Shown: in pieces, positions 48,534-58,250 of the stretch | Position numbering within the stretch: the stretch's first letter is position 1 | How the letters are laid out: each line of letters opens with the position of its first letter | Origin: Lachnospiraceae bacterium | Lineage (GTDB): Bacteria; Bacillota; Clostridia; Lachnospirales; Lachnospiraceae | Length of the DNA stretch: 64,000 nucleotides | Assembly: GCA_015056945.1 (NCBI GenBank) | Contig: SVFH01000016.1 | Location: 1 to 64,000 of the forward strand | Direction: 5' to 3' | The notes under the pieces: generated by a model | Database searches by the model: none | Seen by the model: the letters and a program-made list of their open reading frames with translations, nothing else | Told to the model about the DNA's origin: nothing | Program-made: the position numbers and the translations under genes

Positions 48534-51164
48534 TTATTGACCGCCATTTTGTGCCGCAGCAGCAGCGGCAGCTCTTCTTTGTTCGAGTTCCCACATTTGC
48601 TGATTGATAATCTCTTGATAATTCGGTTGCAAGAAAAACTCAATGTTATGCGGGCACATGTTGGTTGTAGGAGCCTGTGCAGTACTATATTGTAAAGCAG
48701 GATGTTCTACAACCGGTAATTCAGCATTGCCGAGTACCTGGAACGGACAGTTTTCGCACGCAACCAAACCGCTGTATTCACAGATGATTCCGGTATAATG
48801 AACGTTACAGGTTTCGGAAGGAACCGTTCCCTGTGCAAAATATTCGGTTGTGAGTGTATTGTCACACAAACCGGGAATCGGTAATTTACCGGAACGAGAG
48901 CAAACTGTTGCAGAAACGATTCCGTTTGGCATGGAGAAAGATTTATTCGGTAAATCCTGATGAATGCGGGACATTACGGCACGCCAAAGTGTTTTGGAAA
49001 GGTTTTTCTCTGCAGACGAAGATAATTTCTCATTATTGTCAAAACCGGTCCATACCGTAGCGGTATAGTAAGGGGTATAGCCTGCAAACCAAACATCATT
49101 ATAATCGGATGTGGTTCCTGTTTTACCGGCAATTGCCATCTGGGAATTGAAGTTAACAGAACCGCCGGTACCTCTTGTAACAACATCAACCATTGCATCA
49201 GTTAATAGAAATGCAGTGGTATCTTTGATAACCTGATTGCCTGTCTGAGAGGTTTTATCAACCAGGACATTTCCTTCGTGATCAATAATCTTGGTGTATA
49301 AAGTCGGTTTAATATATACGCCGTTATTTGCTATGGATGCATACGCTGCATTTAGTTCCATATTGGTTACACCGTAGGTGATACCGCCAAGACCAAGTGA
49401 CTGTCCGATATCGGTAAGCACTGTTCCGTCAGAACGTACTTCGCGTTCAACCAAAGTAGTGATTCCGAAATTCTTTAAATAGTCAAAACCAAGCTGAGGG
49501 GTAATGACGGTCAGTGTTTTAACGGTACAAATATTTAATGACTGTTCAATCGCATAACGCATGCTACAGATTCCTTTGTAGGAACCGGAACCGTACCAGT
49601 TAGACACCGGTCTGCCGTTATAGTAGTTAAAAGGACCGTCAACCTGAATATCAGCAAGTGTCATGCCGGCAGCATCCAATGCAGGGGCAAATGTTGAAAT
49701 AACCTTAAACGTAGAACCGGGCTGACGTTTGGTATTCGTAGCACGATTCAAGGTTCTGCTTGCAATTTTCGGTCCGCGACCACCAATCATAGCCACAATA
49801 TATCCTGTATTCTGATCCTGTACAGTAAGTGAAACCTGAGGTTGTACGGTGAGAACCAGGTTCTCGGCACGGATATCGTCGCCTTCATCCATATGAGCTT
49901 CTTTGTAAGCTTCTACAGCAGCATAAGCATCTTCCTGTGATTTATAGAGGAGATTAAACGACGGATTAACCTGTTTGTAATAAGACTGATACATTTCAGT
50001 ACTGTGATTTTCAAGGTCGCCGTTTGCCTTCTCAATGGTAAGCGCATAGCTTAAAAGCCATTCGGCATTCTCAGGATAGTTCTCTTCATTGGAAAAGACT
50101 TCATTACAGATTCCCTGAATCTGAGGATCCTGTGTTGTAAAAATACTTAAACCGCCCGAATAGAGAAGACGATAAGCAGTCTGGGAATCATAGCCGCAGA
50201 TGGTTTGTAAATCTTCAATAACCTGCTCGGTAAGCTCATCCACAAAATAAGTATTTACGGAACTGATATCAGTTTCCTGATTAACAAGCTGAATACGGGA
50301 ATATACATCATCTGCAATGGCTGTATCATATTCGGCCTGCGTAATATAGCCTTGGTCCTTCATGTTGTTTAATGTTTTTTCCCGACGCTCAGCATTCTTT
50401 TCGGGATGAGAAATCGGGTTGAATTTGGAAGGATTCTGTGTAATACCTGCTAAAACTGCACATTCGGAAAGTGTTAACTGATAAACAGGTTTGCCGAAAT
50501 AGCGCATGGATGCGGCCTGTACACCAAGTGTGTTTTGGCCTAAGTTAATGGAGTTCATGTATAATTCAAGAATTTCTTCTTTGGTAAGCTGCTTTTCAAT
50601 CTCAATGGCAAGGTATTGTTCCTGAAGCTTACGCTTTACTTTTTCCATATCATCTTCTTCCGTAACCCAGCCTTCAAAAACGTTGTTTTTTAACAGCTGC
50701 TGTGTGATGGTACTACCACCTTGGGAAAAATGAAATCCGTTTTTGATACCTTCGAAACCGGCACGGATAATACCTTTTATATCAATTCCGTTGTGTTTGT
50801 AGAAACGTTCATCTTCAAGAGCGACAAAAGCATCTGCAAGATCCTGCGGAATTTTATCCATGGAAACGTAGCTTCGGTTTGAGTTCTGAGCGACCAGTTT
50901 CGTCATTTCATGACCTTCACAGTCATAAACCACGGTTGCATATCCGACAGGAACAACATCGAGCGTTGAAATATCGGGTGCAGAACTTAAAATTCCCTTG
51001 AACATTCCGAGTCCTACGCAACATAAAAGGATACAACCTGCAATTGCGGAGAAAAAGAGTGCTTTCAGAAAGAATACACCGCCCATTTTCTTTATTTTTT
51101 TGTTTTTTGAATTGAGTGCCGCCTGTTTCCGTTTGACACCTTTAATTCCATAGTTCATTTTCAA
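48534..51164 (-). CDS. Class A penicillin-binding protein (PBP1A family)
   Basis: 876 residues. One N-terminal membrane helix is at about 30-52. The glycosyltransferase-51 domain has ALEDERFYKHNGIDIKG, GGSTITQQLLKN and KRKLQEQYLAIEIEKQL. The transpeptidase has RQPGSTFKVIS (active Ser), SLNICTVKTL and GKTGTTSDYNDVWFAGY (KTG). It polymerises and cross-links peptidoglycan outside the membrane. The C-terminal tail has Cys pairs and ends RRAAAAAAAQNGG, low complexity. Confidence 0.95.
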   Translation of the reverse strand: MKMNYGIKGVKRKQAALNSKNKKIKKMGGVFFLKALFFSAIAGCILLCCVGLGMFKGILSSAPDISTLDVVPVGYATVVYDCEGHEMTKLVAQNSNRSYVSMDKIPQDLADAFVALEDERFYKHNGIDIKGIIRAGFEGIKNGFHFSQGGSTITQQLLKNNVFEGWVTEEDDMEKVKRKLQEQYLAIEIEKQLTKEEILELYMNSINLGQNTLGVQAASMRYFGKPVYQLTLSECAVLAGITQNPSKFNPISHPEKNAERREKTLNNMKDQGYITQAEYDTAIADDVYSRIQLVNQETDISSVNTYFVDELTEQVIEDLQTICGYDSQTAYRLLYSGGLSIFTTQDPQIQGICNEVFSNEENYPENAEWLLSYALTIEKANGDLENHSTEMYQSYYKQVNPSFNLLYKSQEDAYAAVEAYKEAHMDEGDDIRAENLVLTVQPQVSLTVQDQNTGYIVAMIGGRGPKIASRTLNRATNTKRQPGSTFKVISTFAPALDAAGMTLADIQVDGPFNYYNGRPVSNWYGSGSYKGICSMRYAIEQSLNICTVKTLTVITPQLGFDYLKNFGITTLVEREVRSDGTVLTDIGQSLGLGGITYGVTNMELNAAYASIANNGVYIKPTLYTKIIDHEGNVLVDKTSQTGNQVIKDTTAFLLTDAMVDVVTRGTGGSVNFNSQMAIAGKTGTTSDYNDVWFAGYTPYYTATVWTGFDNNEKLSSSAEKNLSKTLWRAVMSRIHQDLPNKSFSMPNGIVSATVCSRSGKLPIPGLCDNTLTTEYFAQGTVPSETCNVHYTGIICEYSGLVACENCPFQVLGNAELPVVEHPALQYSTAQAPTTNMCPHNIEFFLQPNYQEIINQQMWELEQRRAAAAAAAQNGGQ

Positions 51165-51316
51165 TCCTCCTCACGAACAACAACATTATACCAAAAATGA
51201 AATGGTAAATAAAGGTTTTTCTTTAGTGTTCACACTTTTAACGTATTTTATACAAGATTATTCACACATTTGGCATAATCTGTGATACAATAATGAGCGT
51301 ATAAAGGAGACGGTAT

Positions 51317-51937
51317 ATGAAAGTATTAATGAAACCGGGAACGGCGGAAGTGGTAGAAAAAAAATCCCGCTTTATTGCTTCCATGGCCAGTGTGGAAACA
51401 CCGGAAGAAGCAACCGCTTTTATTGAATCAGTGAAAAAGAAATACTGGGATGCAAAGCATAATTGCAGCGCATATATAATAGGAAGAGACGGAGAATATA
51501 CACGTTGCAATGATGACGGAGAACCGGCTCAGACGGCGGGGCTTCCGATGCTGGAAGTGTTGTTACATTCGGAGGTTCGAAATGTTGTTGTGGTGGTGAC
51601 AAGATATTTTGGCGGAACGCTTCTTGGGACAGGCGGTTTGATTCGTGCATATGGACAGACTGTGAAGGAAGCGCTTGCAAATAGCGAAATCGGCGAAGAA
51701 GTAAAAGGAATTATGTTAACCATCAAGGCGGAGTATACATTGCTTGGAAAGATACAATATACATTGGCGCAAAAAGGCGTTGAAATTATGGACACTATAT
51801 ATGAAAGCGATGTTATGTTAACTATTAGATTTCGCAGTGAATTATTAGATGCGATTGAAAAAGAGCTGATTAATGTAACCAGCGGTAAAATAGAAATATG
51901 TGACAGAGCAGAGTGTTTCTATTTGCAGAAGGAATAA
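51317..51937 (+). CDS. yigZ: YigZ/IMPACT family protein
   Basis: 206 residues. Conserved blocks are KKSRFIA, KYWDAKHNCSAYIIG, DDGEPAQTAGLPML and VVVTRYFGGTLLGTGGLIRAYGQ, typical of the IMPACT N-terminal domain; a DUF1949-like C-terminal domain follows. Relatives bind ribosomes or act as stress-related translation regulators; a precise role here is unknown. Confidence 0.92.
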   Translation: MKVLMKPGTAEVVEKKSRFIASMASVETPEEATAFIESVKKKYWDAKHNCSAYIIGRDGEYTRCNDDGEPAQTAGLPMLEVLLHSEVRNVVVVVTRYFGGTLLGTGGLIRAYGQTVKEALANSEIGEEVKGIMLTIKAEYTLLGKIQYTLAQKGVEIMDTIYESDVMLTIRFRSELLDAIEKELINVTSGKIEICDRAECFYLQKE

Positions 51938-51967
51938 AGGTTACTTGGATATGGGAGGAAATACACA

Positions 51968-52816
51968 ATGAGTTACGCAGATCAGATATTTATTAATATG
52001 TGTAGGGATATTTTGGAGAACGGTACGAGTACGGAAGGAGAGAAAGTAAGACCGAAGTGGGAAGACGGGACAAGTGCTTATACCATTAAGAAATTCGGCG
52101 TGGTAAACCGCTACGATTTATCCAAAGAATTTCCGCTTATTACCCTTAGAAAGACTGCGTTGAAGTCCGCAACCGATGAGATGCTTTGGATATGGCAGCA
52201 AAAGTCCAACAACATCAATGATTTGCACAGCCATATTTGGGACGAATGGGCAGATGAAAACGGTTCCATCGGTAAGGCATACGGCTACCAGATGAGTGTA
52301 AAGCATAAATATAAAGAAGGTATGATGGATCAGGTTGACAGGGTTATTTATGATTTGAAGAATAATCCGTTCAGCAGACGTATTATGACGAATATTTATG
52401 TTCATCAGGATTTGAGTGAGATGAATCTGTATCCTTGTGCGTACAGCATGACTTTTAATGTGACACAGAAGCCGGGAGAGAAACGTTTGACATTAAATGC
52501 AATTCTTAATCAACGTTCTCAGGATGTACTTGCAGCAAATAATTGGAATGTTGTGCAGTATTCCGTGCTTGTTCATATGCTTGCGCAGGTATGCGATATG
52601 AATGTCGGGGAACTGGTTCATGTAATTGCGGATGCGCATATTTATGACAGGCATGTGCCTATTATTAAAGAGTTAATTGAACGACCTGTCTATGATGCAC
52701 CGAAGTTTTGGCTGAATCCGGAAATCAAAGACTTTTATCAGTTTACGAGAGATGATGTGAAAGTAGAGAACTATATTACCGGACCGCAGATTACGAATAT
52801 TCCGATTGCAATTTAG
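51968..52816 (+). CDS. thyA: Thymidylate synthase, ThyA type
   Basis: 282 residues. NPFSRRIMTN binds phosphate, NLYPCAYSMTFNV holds the catalytic Cys, QRSQDVLAANNWNV and HVIADAHIYDRH bind dUMP and folate. It makes dTMP from dUMP, turning methylene-THF to DHF; folA downstream regenerates THF. GGGAGG precedes the ATG. Confidence 0.96.
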   Translation: MSYADQIFINMCRDILENGTSTEGEKVRPKWEDGTSAYTIKKFGVVNRYDLSKEFPLITLRKTALKSATDEMLWIWQQKSNNINDLHSHIWDEWADENGSIGKAYGYQMSVKHKYKEGMMDQVDRVIYDLKNNPFSRRIMTNIYVHQDLSEMNLYPCAYSMTFNVTQKPGEKRLTLNAILNQRSQDVLAANNWNVVQYSVLVHMLAQVCDMNVGELVHVIADAHIYDRHVPIIKELIERPVYDAPKFWLNPEIKDFYQFTRDDVKVENYITGPQITNIPIAI

Positions 52817-52844
52817 TTTACATAAAATATAAAGGGGGATGGAA

Positions 52845-53480
52845 ATGGAAAATGCCACCATTATTGGCGGTGCTGACGGACCGACAAGTGTTTTTGTCAG
52901 AGAAAAAAACAGAAAAAAGACGTTTCGGAAAAAAATCAATGATTATTTTTTTAATAAGAAGCGTAAAAGAATCAGCAGTTCCATAACAGTTAACCCGCAT
53001 ACGTTAGAAGAAGTGATTGCTTATGCAAAGGCAAAATATGCGGCGATGGAAACAGAGCAGGATTCTGATAAATATCAGGAAAATTTCCTCAGTGCCAAAG
53101 AATGGATGATTCGTACTCACGCGCCGGAGCTTCTTTGTGATTGTCCTAATGTCAGTGTGCCTGCGACATTTAGTGAAGAAGCGGTCAGGGAATTTGTGAA
53201 TCAGACGGAAGCAGTGCGCAATTATGTAAAACAAATTCCGGAAGAAACATTTCAGATGGATTTTCATATTTATGAAATACGAAATAATGATGCGGCGTGT
53301 GATATTGTGGCGGATTTCAGGTGGGATTTTTTTTCTGTTTCTTATGCAGGTGAAAAGAAGGATATAAAAGGATTTGATCGTATCAATAAAGAACTCCATA
53401 CTTTTTATGGTGTTACAGAGACGGATATTGTCAACCGGACCAAACGTTATTCAAAATTATTAGAGGTCTTGTGCCGCTGA
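52845..53480 (+). CDS. Hypothetical protein with N-terminal GGADGPTS segment
   Basis: 211 residues from ATG 52845; an earlier in-frame ATG at 52839 overlaps the AAAGGGGG ribosome site. The protein starts MENATIIGGADGPTSVFV. That motif is otherwise the conserved loop of sodium-pumping decarboxylase beta subunits, but no membrane helices follow, only a basic linker and a soluble alpha/beta domain. The function is unknown. It lies between thyA and folA. Confidence 0.65.
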   Translation: MENATIIGGADGPTSVFVREKNRKKTFRKKINDYFFNKKRKRISSSITVNPHTLEEVIAYAKAKYAAMETEQDSDKYQENFLSAKEWMIRTHAPELLCDCPNVSVPATFSEEAVREFVNQTEAVRNYVKQIPEETFQMDFHIYEIRNNDAACDIVADFRWDFFSVSYAGEKKDIKGFDRINKELHTFYGVTETDIVNRTKRYSKLLEVLCR

Positions 53481-53542
53481 TTGTGTTAAGGATTTTGTCA
53501 GTTTGGTTATAATACATAAATGAATAAAGATAGGAGAACAAC

Positions 53543-54037
53543 ATGAAAATTTTAGTTGCAGTAGATGAGAACTGGGGAATTGGAAAAAACAATGATCTGT
53601 TAATCCGTATTCCGGCAGACCAGAAGATGTTTCGACAGATGACAACGGGAAATGTAATTGTAATAGGAAGGAAAACCCTGGAGTCTTTTCCGAATGGTGC
53701 GCCGCTTAAGGATCGCGTAAATATTGTACTTACTAAGTCGGAAAGGGAAAGTAAAAACGGAGAAGTCATTGTGAACGGCATAGAAGAATTGCTGGAAGAA
53801 GTAAAAAAATATACGGATAAAGAAATATACGTGGCCGGTGGAGGCAGTATTTATAAGCAGCTTTTGCCATATTGCAAAACGGCATACGTAACGAAGATTG
53901 ACCGCAAATATGATGCGGATGTTTGTTTCCCGAATCTGGACGCAGATCCGGAATGGGAACTGGCGGAATCCAGTGAAGAACAAATCTATTTTGATACAAC
54001 CTATCATTTTTTAACATATGAAAGAGTGCAGAACTAA
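53543..54037 (+). CDS. folA: Dihydrofolate reductase
   Basis: 164 residues. Substrate and NADPH-binding blocks are VAVDENWGIGKNNDLLIRIPADQKMF, GNVIVIGRKTLESFP and YVAGGGSIYKQLL. The acidic active-site residue is D in PADQ, as usual. It works with thyA in folate recycling. Its 3' end overlaps the convergent cyclase gene by four bases. Confidence 0.95.
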   Translation: MKILVAVDENWGIGKNNDLLIRIPADQKMFRQMTTGNVIVIGRKTLESFPNGAPLKDRVNIVLTKSERESKNGEVIVNGIEELLEEVKKYTDKEIYVAGGGSIYKQLLPYCKTAYVTKIDRKYDADVCFPNLDADPEWELAESSEEQIYFDTTYHFLTYERVQN

Positions 54038-55128
54038 AAGACCACCTGATTACGACCGGAGCTTTTACCTTGATAGAGCTTTGTATCCGCTTTGGCGATG
54101 GTTGCTTCCGCACCGATAATCTGAGAATATTCCTCTAAACCAAAGGTCATGGTGATTTGAATACTGTGATCTTTAAAGAGGAATTTCTTTTTTTCTATCT
54201 GCATACGCAGGGATTCTAAAATGATATATGCCTGCTTTCCGCTCATTCCTTCGAAAGTAAAAAGGAATTCTTCACCGCCCCAGCGTGCAGCGCATCCGCG
54301 TCCGCGCATGGTTGCTTTGAACATATCAGCAAGAGACGTGAGAATGTAGTCGCCGGCATCATGGCCGTAATTATCATTGATATGTTTGAAAAAGTCAACG
54401 TCTGCAATTGCAATACAGAAAGGTTTACCACTGTGGTTGAAGTCGTAAACAAGTGTCTGAAGATGTTCGTTCATGTTGCGGCGGTTCGGCAACTGGGTAA
54501 GTGTGTCTAATGACGCCATAATACGCAGTTTATCATTGATTTTGCGCAATTTATTTTCTGCCTGATTAAATTTCGTACAAAAGAAGTATGAAATTACCAA
54601 AATAAAACAAGAGTATGATATCGTCTGAAAGGTCTGAAAGAAAAATGAGAATAATGTGCCGGGGGTATACGCATGATCGGTCAGATGCGATAACACGGCA
54701 AGTGCAATAAATGAGATGATATTAATTTGGGCAAAACGCATTTTGTTGCGCATGGAAGCATTAATATCAAAGAAAATAATCATAATCGGAATCAACATAT
54801 TCCACTGGAAATTGGTAGCCCAGCCGGATATCAGGGTCAAAAGAATTGTAGAGAGATAAAGCGTAACATGGAATATACGCATTGCTTTTTTGGTAAGGTC
54901 TGTATAGGTGTTCACAAATGCAATAAAAATAAGCCCGATGAAAAGAAGAACAATCACGCTTAAAGAAAAATGATTAATGAACGCAAGGAAAATACTGGAA
55001 ATAAAATAGTATAAAATATACAAAATACAGAGAAAACGCAGGAGGATTGCTAATTCTTTGGTTTCCTGTTCGTCATTTACATCTTTTAAAAGAAAAGATT
55101 TGATTTTTCGGAAATATTCTTTTAACAT
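54034..55128 (-). CDS. Membrane diguanylate cyclase
   Basis: 364 residues. About six membrane helices occupy residues 25-190, followed by a short coiled-coil and a GGDEF domain with MASLDTLTQLPNRRNMNEHL and the active-site RWGGEEFLF. It should make c-di-GMP and opposes the EAL protein at 22764. No clear RxxD inhibitory site is seen before GGEEF (ATMRGRGCAARWGGEEF). Confidence 0.93.
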   Translation of the reverse strand: MLKEYFRKIKSFLLKDVNDEQETKELAILLRFLCILYILYYFISSIFLAFINHFSLSVIVLLFIGLIFIAFVNTYTDLTKKAMRIFHVTLYLSTILLTLISGWATNFQWNMLIPIMIIFFDINASMRNKMRFAQINIISFIALAVLSHLTDHAYTPGTLFSFFFQTFQTISYSCFILVISYFFCTKFNQAENKLRKINDKLRIMASLDTLTQLPNRRNMNEHLQTLVYDFNHSGKPFCIAIADVDFFKHINDNYGHDAGDYILTSLADMFKATMRGRGCAARWGGEEFLFTFEGMSGKQAYIILESLRMQIEKKKFLFKDHSIQITMTFGLEEYSQIIGAEATIAKADTKLYQGKSSGRNQVVF

Positions 55129-55260
55129 AGGTGCCTCCTTGTTGAATTCGTCTGAATCTTGTTACATTTTATCACACTTTTTCTGAATATTCCATAATAT
55201 TAAGGAAAAAAGAAATCATAAGAAATTCCAAGCAATTGCTATAGAATCAAATATTGTGAG

Positions 55261-55288
55261 TTGACTTTTTTGTCGATAAGAATATAAT
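55261..55288 (+). promoter_or_regulatory. Promoter of ilvE
   Basis: TTGACT at 55261-55266, a 16-base spacer, TATAAT at 55283-55288; the ATG is at 55342 after GAAGGGAG. Confidence 0.7.
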
Positions 55289-55341
55289 AGTAAAGTAAAA
55301 ATGCACAATAGCTTGCATGAGAAGACAGAAGGGAGAACGCT

Positions 55342-56409
55342 ATGAATATCAGATATGAATTAACACAAACACCGAAACAGAAACCGTCAGCAGACAATCC
55401 CTTAACATTCGGTACTATTTTTACAGATCACATGTTTGTAATGGATTATAATCCGACGGATGGCTGGCATGACGCAAGAGTCGTTCCTTACGGACCTCTT
55501 TCGTTAGAACCTTCAGCAATGGTATTCCATTATGGACAGGAAATGTTTGAAGGAATGAAAGCATACAAGTCAGAAGAAGGCAAAGTATTGTTATTCCGTC
55601 CTGACAAGAATATTGAAAGAGCGAACAACACAAACGAAAGAATTTGTATTCCGACTATTCCGGAAGCAGATTTCTTAGAGGCAATTAAGGCTGTTGTTAA
55701 GACTGACAGTGATTGGATTCCGACCAAACCCGGAACATCCCTTTACATCAGACCTTTTATTATTGCAACAGACCCGTTCCTTGGAGTACGTCCCTCATCT
55801 ACATATAAATTCATCATTATCCTTTCACCGGTAGGTGCTTACTATCCGGAAGGATTGAATCCTGTTAAAATCTGGATTGAAGATGAATATGTACGTGCCG
55901 TACGCGGTGGACTTGGTGAAGCGAAAGCAGGTGCAAACTATGTAGCAAGTTTGAAGGCACAGGTAAAAGCTCATGATGAAGGATACTCACAGGTATTATG
56001 GTTAGATGGTGTAGAGCGTAAATATATTGAAGAAGTAGGCGCAATGAACATCTTCTTCAAAATTAACGGAACCGTTGTTACTCCTGCCTTAAACGGAAGT
56101 ATTTTACCCGGTGTAACCAGAAGAAGCTGTATCGAATTGTGTCAGTCCTGGGGATATAATGTTGAAGAGAGAAAGATTTCTGCAGATGAGCTCTTTGAAG
56201 CAGCGCAGAACGGAACCTTGGAAGAAGTTTGGGGTACCGGTACTGCAGCAGTTATTTCACCTGTCGGACACTTACGTAAAGGTGATGAAGTTGTTCAGAT
56301 TCAGGATGGCGGTATTGGTGAACTCAGCCAGAAGCTTTATGATACCGTTACAGGAATCCAGCTTGGAAAGATTGAAGGACCTGAAGGTTGGGTAGTAGTT
56401 GTTGAATAA
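55342..56409 (+). CDS. ilvE: Branched-chain amino acid aminotransferase
   Basis: 355 residues, the long bacterial/eukaryal form. Conserved features are YGQEMFEGMKAY, the RPFIIATDP region, GGLGEAKAGANYVASLKAQ (PLP-contact region), LDGVERKYIEEVGAMN and LPGVTRRSCIELC. It is a PLP fold-type IV enzyme for the last step in Val, Leu and Ile synthesis. It is monocistronic. Confidence 0.95.
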   Translation: MNIRYELTQTPKQKPSADNPLTFGTIFTDHMFVMDYNPTDGWHDARVVPYGPLSLEPSAMVFHYGQEMFEGMKAYKSEEGKVLLFRPDKNIERANNTNERICIPTIPEADFLEAIKAVVKTDSDWIPTKPGTSLYIRPFIIATDPFLGVRPSSTYKFIIILSPVGAYYPEGLNPVKIWIEDEYVRAVRGGLGEAKAGANYVASLKAQVKAHDEGYSQVLWLDGVERKYIEEVGAMNIFFKINGTVVTPALNGSILPGVTRRSCIELCQSWGYNVEERKISADELFEAAQNGTLEEVWGTGTAAVISPVGHLRKGDEVVQIQDGGIGELSQKLYDTVTGIQLGKIEGPEGWVVVVE

Positions 56410-56441
56410 TATTACCGTATGGCCCGAATATCAAAAATATG

Positions 56442-56480
56442 AAGATTGTGTGAAGTTTTGACTTTGCACAATCTTTTTTG
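56442..56480 (+). terminator. Terminator of ilvE
   Basis: AAGATTGTG (56442-56450) pairs with CACAATCTT (56467-56475), with an inner AAGT/ACTT, followed by six T. Bases 56480-56744 hold no convincing gene. Confidence 0.88.
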
Positions 56481-56744
56481 TTGAAATGGACGGAACATTG
56501 TAGTAATATGTCAATAATTGGTGAGAGGGCAGCCAAAAACGATAGGTTCACCTATTGGATTTGCTTACGAAATAGGAGTTATGGAGTGTTGGACTATTGT
56601 CAGCGCTTGAAAAAAATTGCAAAAAAAGCTCGAAAATTTCGGATATGGAATTTGGAATATCATGCTGATGTGAAGAATATAATGATATTACGTGATAGAA
56701 AAAATTCTTTTGCGACAGTAAAGCAAAGAAGGGAGAACTTAAAA

Positions 56745-57374
56745 ATGACAGATAAGGTAATTGAAAACAATCAAGTGGTAATTATGGGAGAAATCATCAG
56801 TAAATTTACTTTCAGCCACGAGATTTATGGAGAGGGATTTTATTTGGTGGATGTACTTGTTCCTCGTTTGAGTGAGGCATCAGATGTGATTCCTTTGATG
56901 GTTTCGGAACGTCTTCTTGATGTAGAACAGGATTACATCGGACAAAAGATTTCCGTTTCCGGACAGTTTCGCTCGTACAACAGACATGATGAGGTGAAAA
57001 ATAAGCTTGTTTTATCAGTTTTTGTAAGAGAGATTACTTTTATTGAAGAAATCGGTGAAAGCAGCAAAACAAATCAGATTTTTCTGGATGGATACATATG
57101 CAAAGCACCGGTTTATCGTAAAACACCGCTTGGACGCGAAATCGCAGATGTGTTGCTTGCAGTAAACAGACCGTATGGCAAATCGGACTATATTCCGTGT
57201 ATTTGCTGGGGAAGAAATGCTCACTATTCCTCCACCTTTGAGGTGGGAACCAGATGCTGTGTCTGGGGAAGAATTCAGAGTCGTGAGTATATGAAGAAAA
57301 TTTCAGAAACGGATGCCGAAAAAAGAGTTGCATTTGAAGTTTCTGTGAGCAAGCTTGAGAAAATAGAAGAGTAA
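56745..57374 (+). CDS. Two-OB-fold single-stranded-DNA-binding-like protein
   Basis: 209 residues from ATG 56745, with AAGGGAG upstream; upstream in-frame starts lack sites. Two similar beta-rich halves (residues 8-95 and 108-200) each have OB-fold character. The second contains IFLDGYICKAPVYRKTPLGREIADVLLAVNRPYGKSDYIPCICWGRNA, which follows the SSB pattern closely. It may be a primosomal or accessory ssDNA-binding protein rather than the main SSB, which is usually beside rpsF/rpsR. Confidence 0.8.
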   Translation: MTDKVIENNQVVIMGEIISKFTFSHEIYGEGFYLVDVLVPRLSEASDVIPLMVSERLLDVEQDYIGQKISVSGQFRSYNRHDEVKNKLVLSVFVREITFIEEIGESSKTNQIFLDGYICKAPVYRKTPLGREIADVLLAVNRPYGKSDYIPCICWGRNAHYSSTFEVGTRCCVWGRIQSREYMKKISETDAEKRVAFEVSVSKLEKIEE

Positions 57375-57384
57375 TTTGTTTGTG

Positions 57385-57423
57385 GCACTGTGCGTTGACA
57401 TTCTCAATGCACAGTGCTATGAT
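57385..57423 (+). promoter_or_regulatory. dapB promoter fully embedded in a long inverted repeat
   Basis: TTGACA (57395-57400), 17 bases, TATGAT (57418-57423). GCACTGTGCGTTGA (57385-57398) pairs with TCAATGCACAGTGC (57404-57417), 14 pairs including one GU, loop CATTC. The repeat covers the -35 and ends against the -10, so it could be an operator. Confidence 0.7.
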
Positions 57424-57460
57424 TATACGAAGTTATAAGGGCTAAATGGAGGTACGAGAA

Positions 57461-58219
57461 ATGGTAAAAGCAATAATGCACGGTTGCAATGGTAAAATGG
57501 GACAGGTGATTTCAAGACTTGTTGAACAGGATAAGGAGATTGAAATTGTTGCGGGAATTGATTTATATGATGGTATTTCTAATTCCTATCCCGTGTTTAA
57601 AACAATTGACGAATGCAATGTGAAAGCTGACGTTATTATTGATTTTGCGGCTTCTACCGCTGTAGATGCTCTTCTTGATTATTGTGTAGAAACTGCAACT
57701 CCTGTTGTTCTTTGTACAACAGGTTTAAGTGAAGAGCAGATTCTCAAGGTGGAAGAAACTTCAAAAAAAGTGGCAGTTTTGAAATCTGCGAATATGTCAT
57801 TAGGTGTAAACCTTTTATTGAAATTGTTAAAAGAAGCTGCAGGTACACTTGCACCTGCAGGTTTTGATATTGAGATTGTTGAGAAGCATCACAATTTAAA
57901 GAAGGATGCGCCCAGTGGAACAGCACTTGCGCTTGCTGATTCCATCAATGAAGAATTGGATAACCGTTATGAATATGTGTACGACCGCAGTACAAGACGC
58001 GAAAGCAGAAACGAGAATGAAATCGGTATTTCTGCTGTACGTGGCGGTACAATTGTCGGAGATCATGACGTTATTTTTGCAGGAGAGGATGAAGTTATTA
58101 CATTTTCTCATACAGCATATTCTAAAGCTATTTTTGGTAAAGGTGCCGTTCAGGCAGCTAAATTCCTTAAAGGAAAAGATGCAGGCCTTTATGATATGCA
58201 GGATGTAATTGAAGCATAA
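57461..58219 (+). CDS. dapB: 4-Hydroxy-tetrahydrodipicolinate reductase
   Basis: 252 residues from ATG 57461, with GGAGG at 57448-57452. The NAD(P)-binding motif is IMHGCNGKMGQ. VIDFAASTAV, VVLCTTGLSEEQ and the signature EIVEKHHNLKKDAPSGTALAL with catalytic His and Lys follow. It makes tetrahydrodipicolinate, the substrate of Ddh found at 35459. Confidence 0.95.
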   Translation: MVKAIMHGCNGKMGQVISRLVEQDKEIEIVAGIDLYDGISNSYPVFKTIDECNVKADVIIDFAASTAVDALLDYCVETATPVVLCTTGLSEEQILKVEETSKKVAVLKSANMSLGVNLLLKLLKEAAGTLAPAGFDIEIVEKHHNLKKDAPSGTALALADSINEELDNRYEYVYDRSTRRESRNENEIGISAVRGGTIVGDHDVIFAGEDEVITFSHTAYSKAIFGKGAVQAAKFLKGKDAGLYDMQDVIEA

Positions 58220-58250
58220 CGCCCAAAAAGACACATATGAGGGAGCAGAA

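Noticed and set aside
56478-56744. N-terminal extension of the OB-fold protein
   Set aside because: It starts at the ilvE terminator, has low-complexity basic sequence and no site; ATG 56745 has AAGGGAG.
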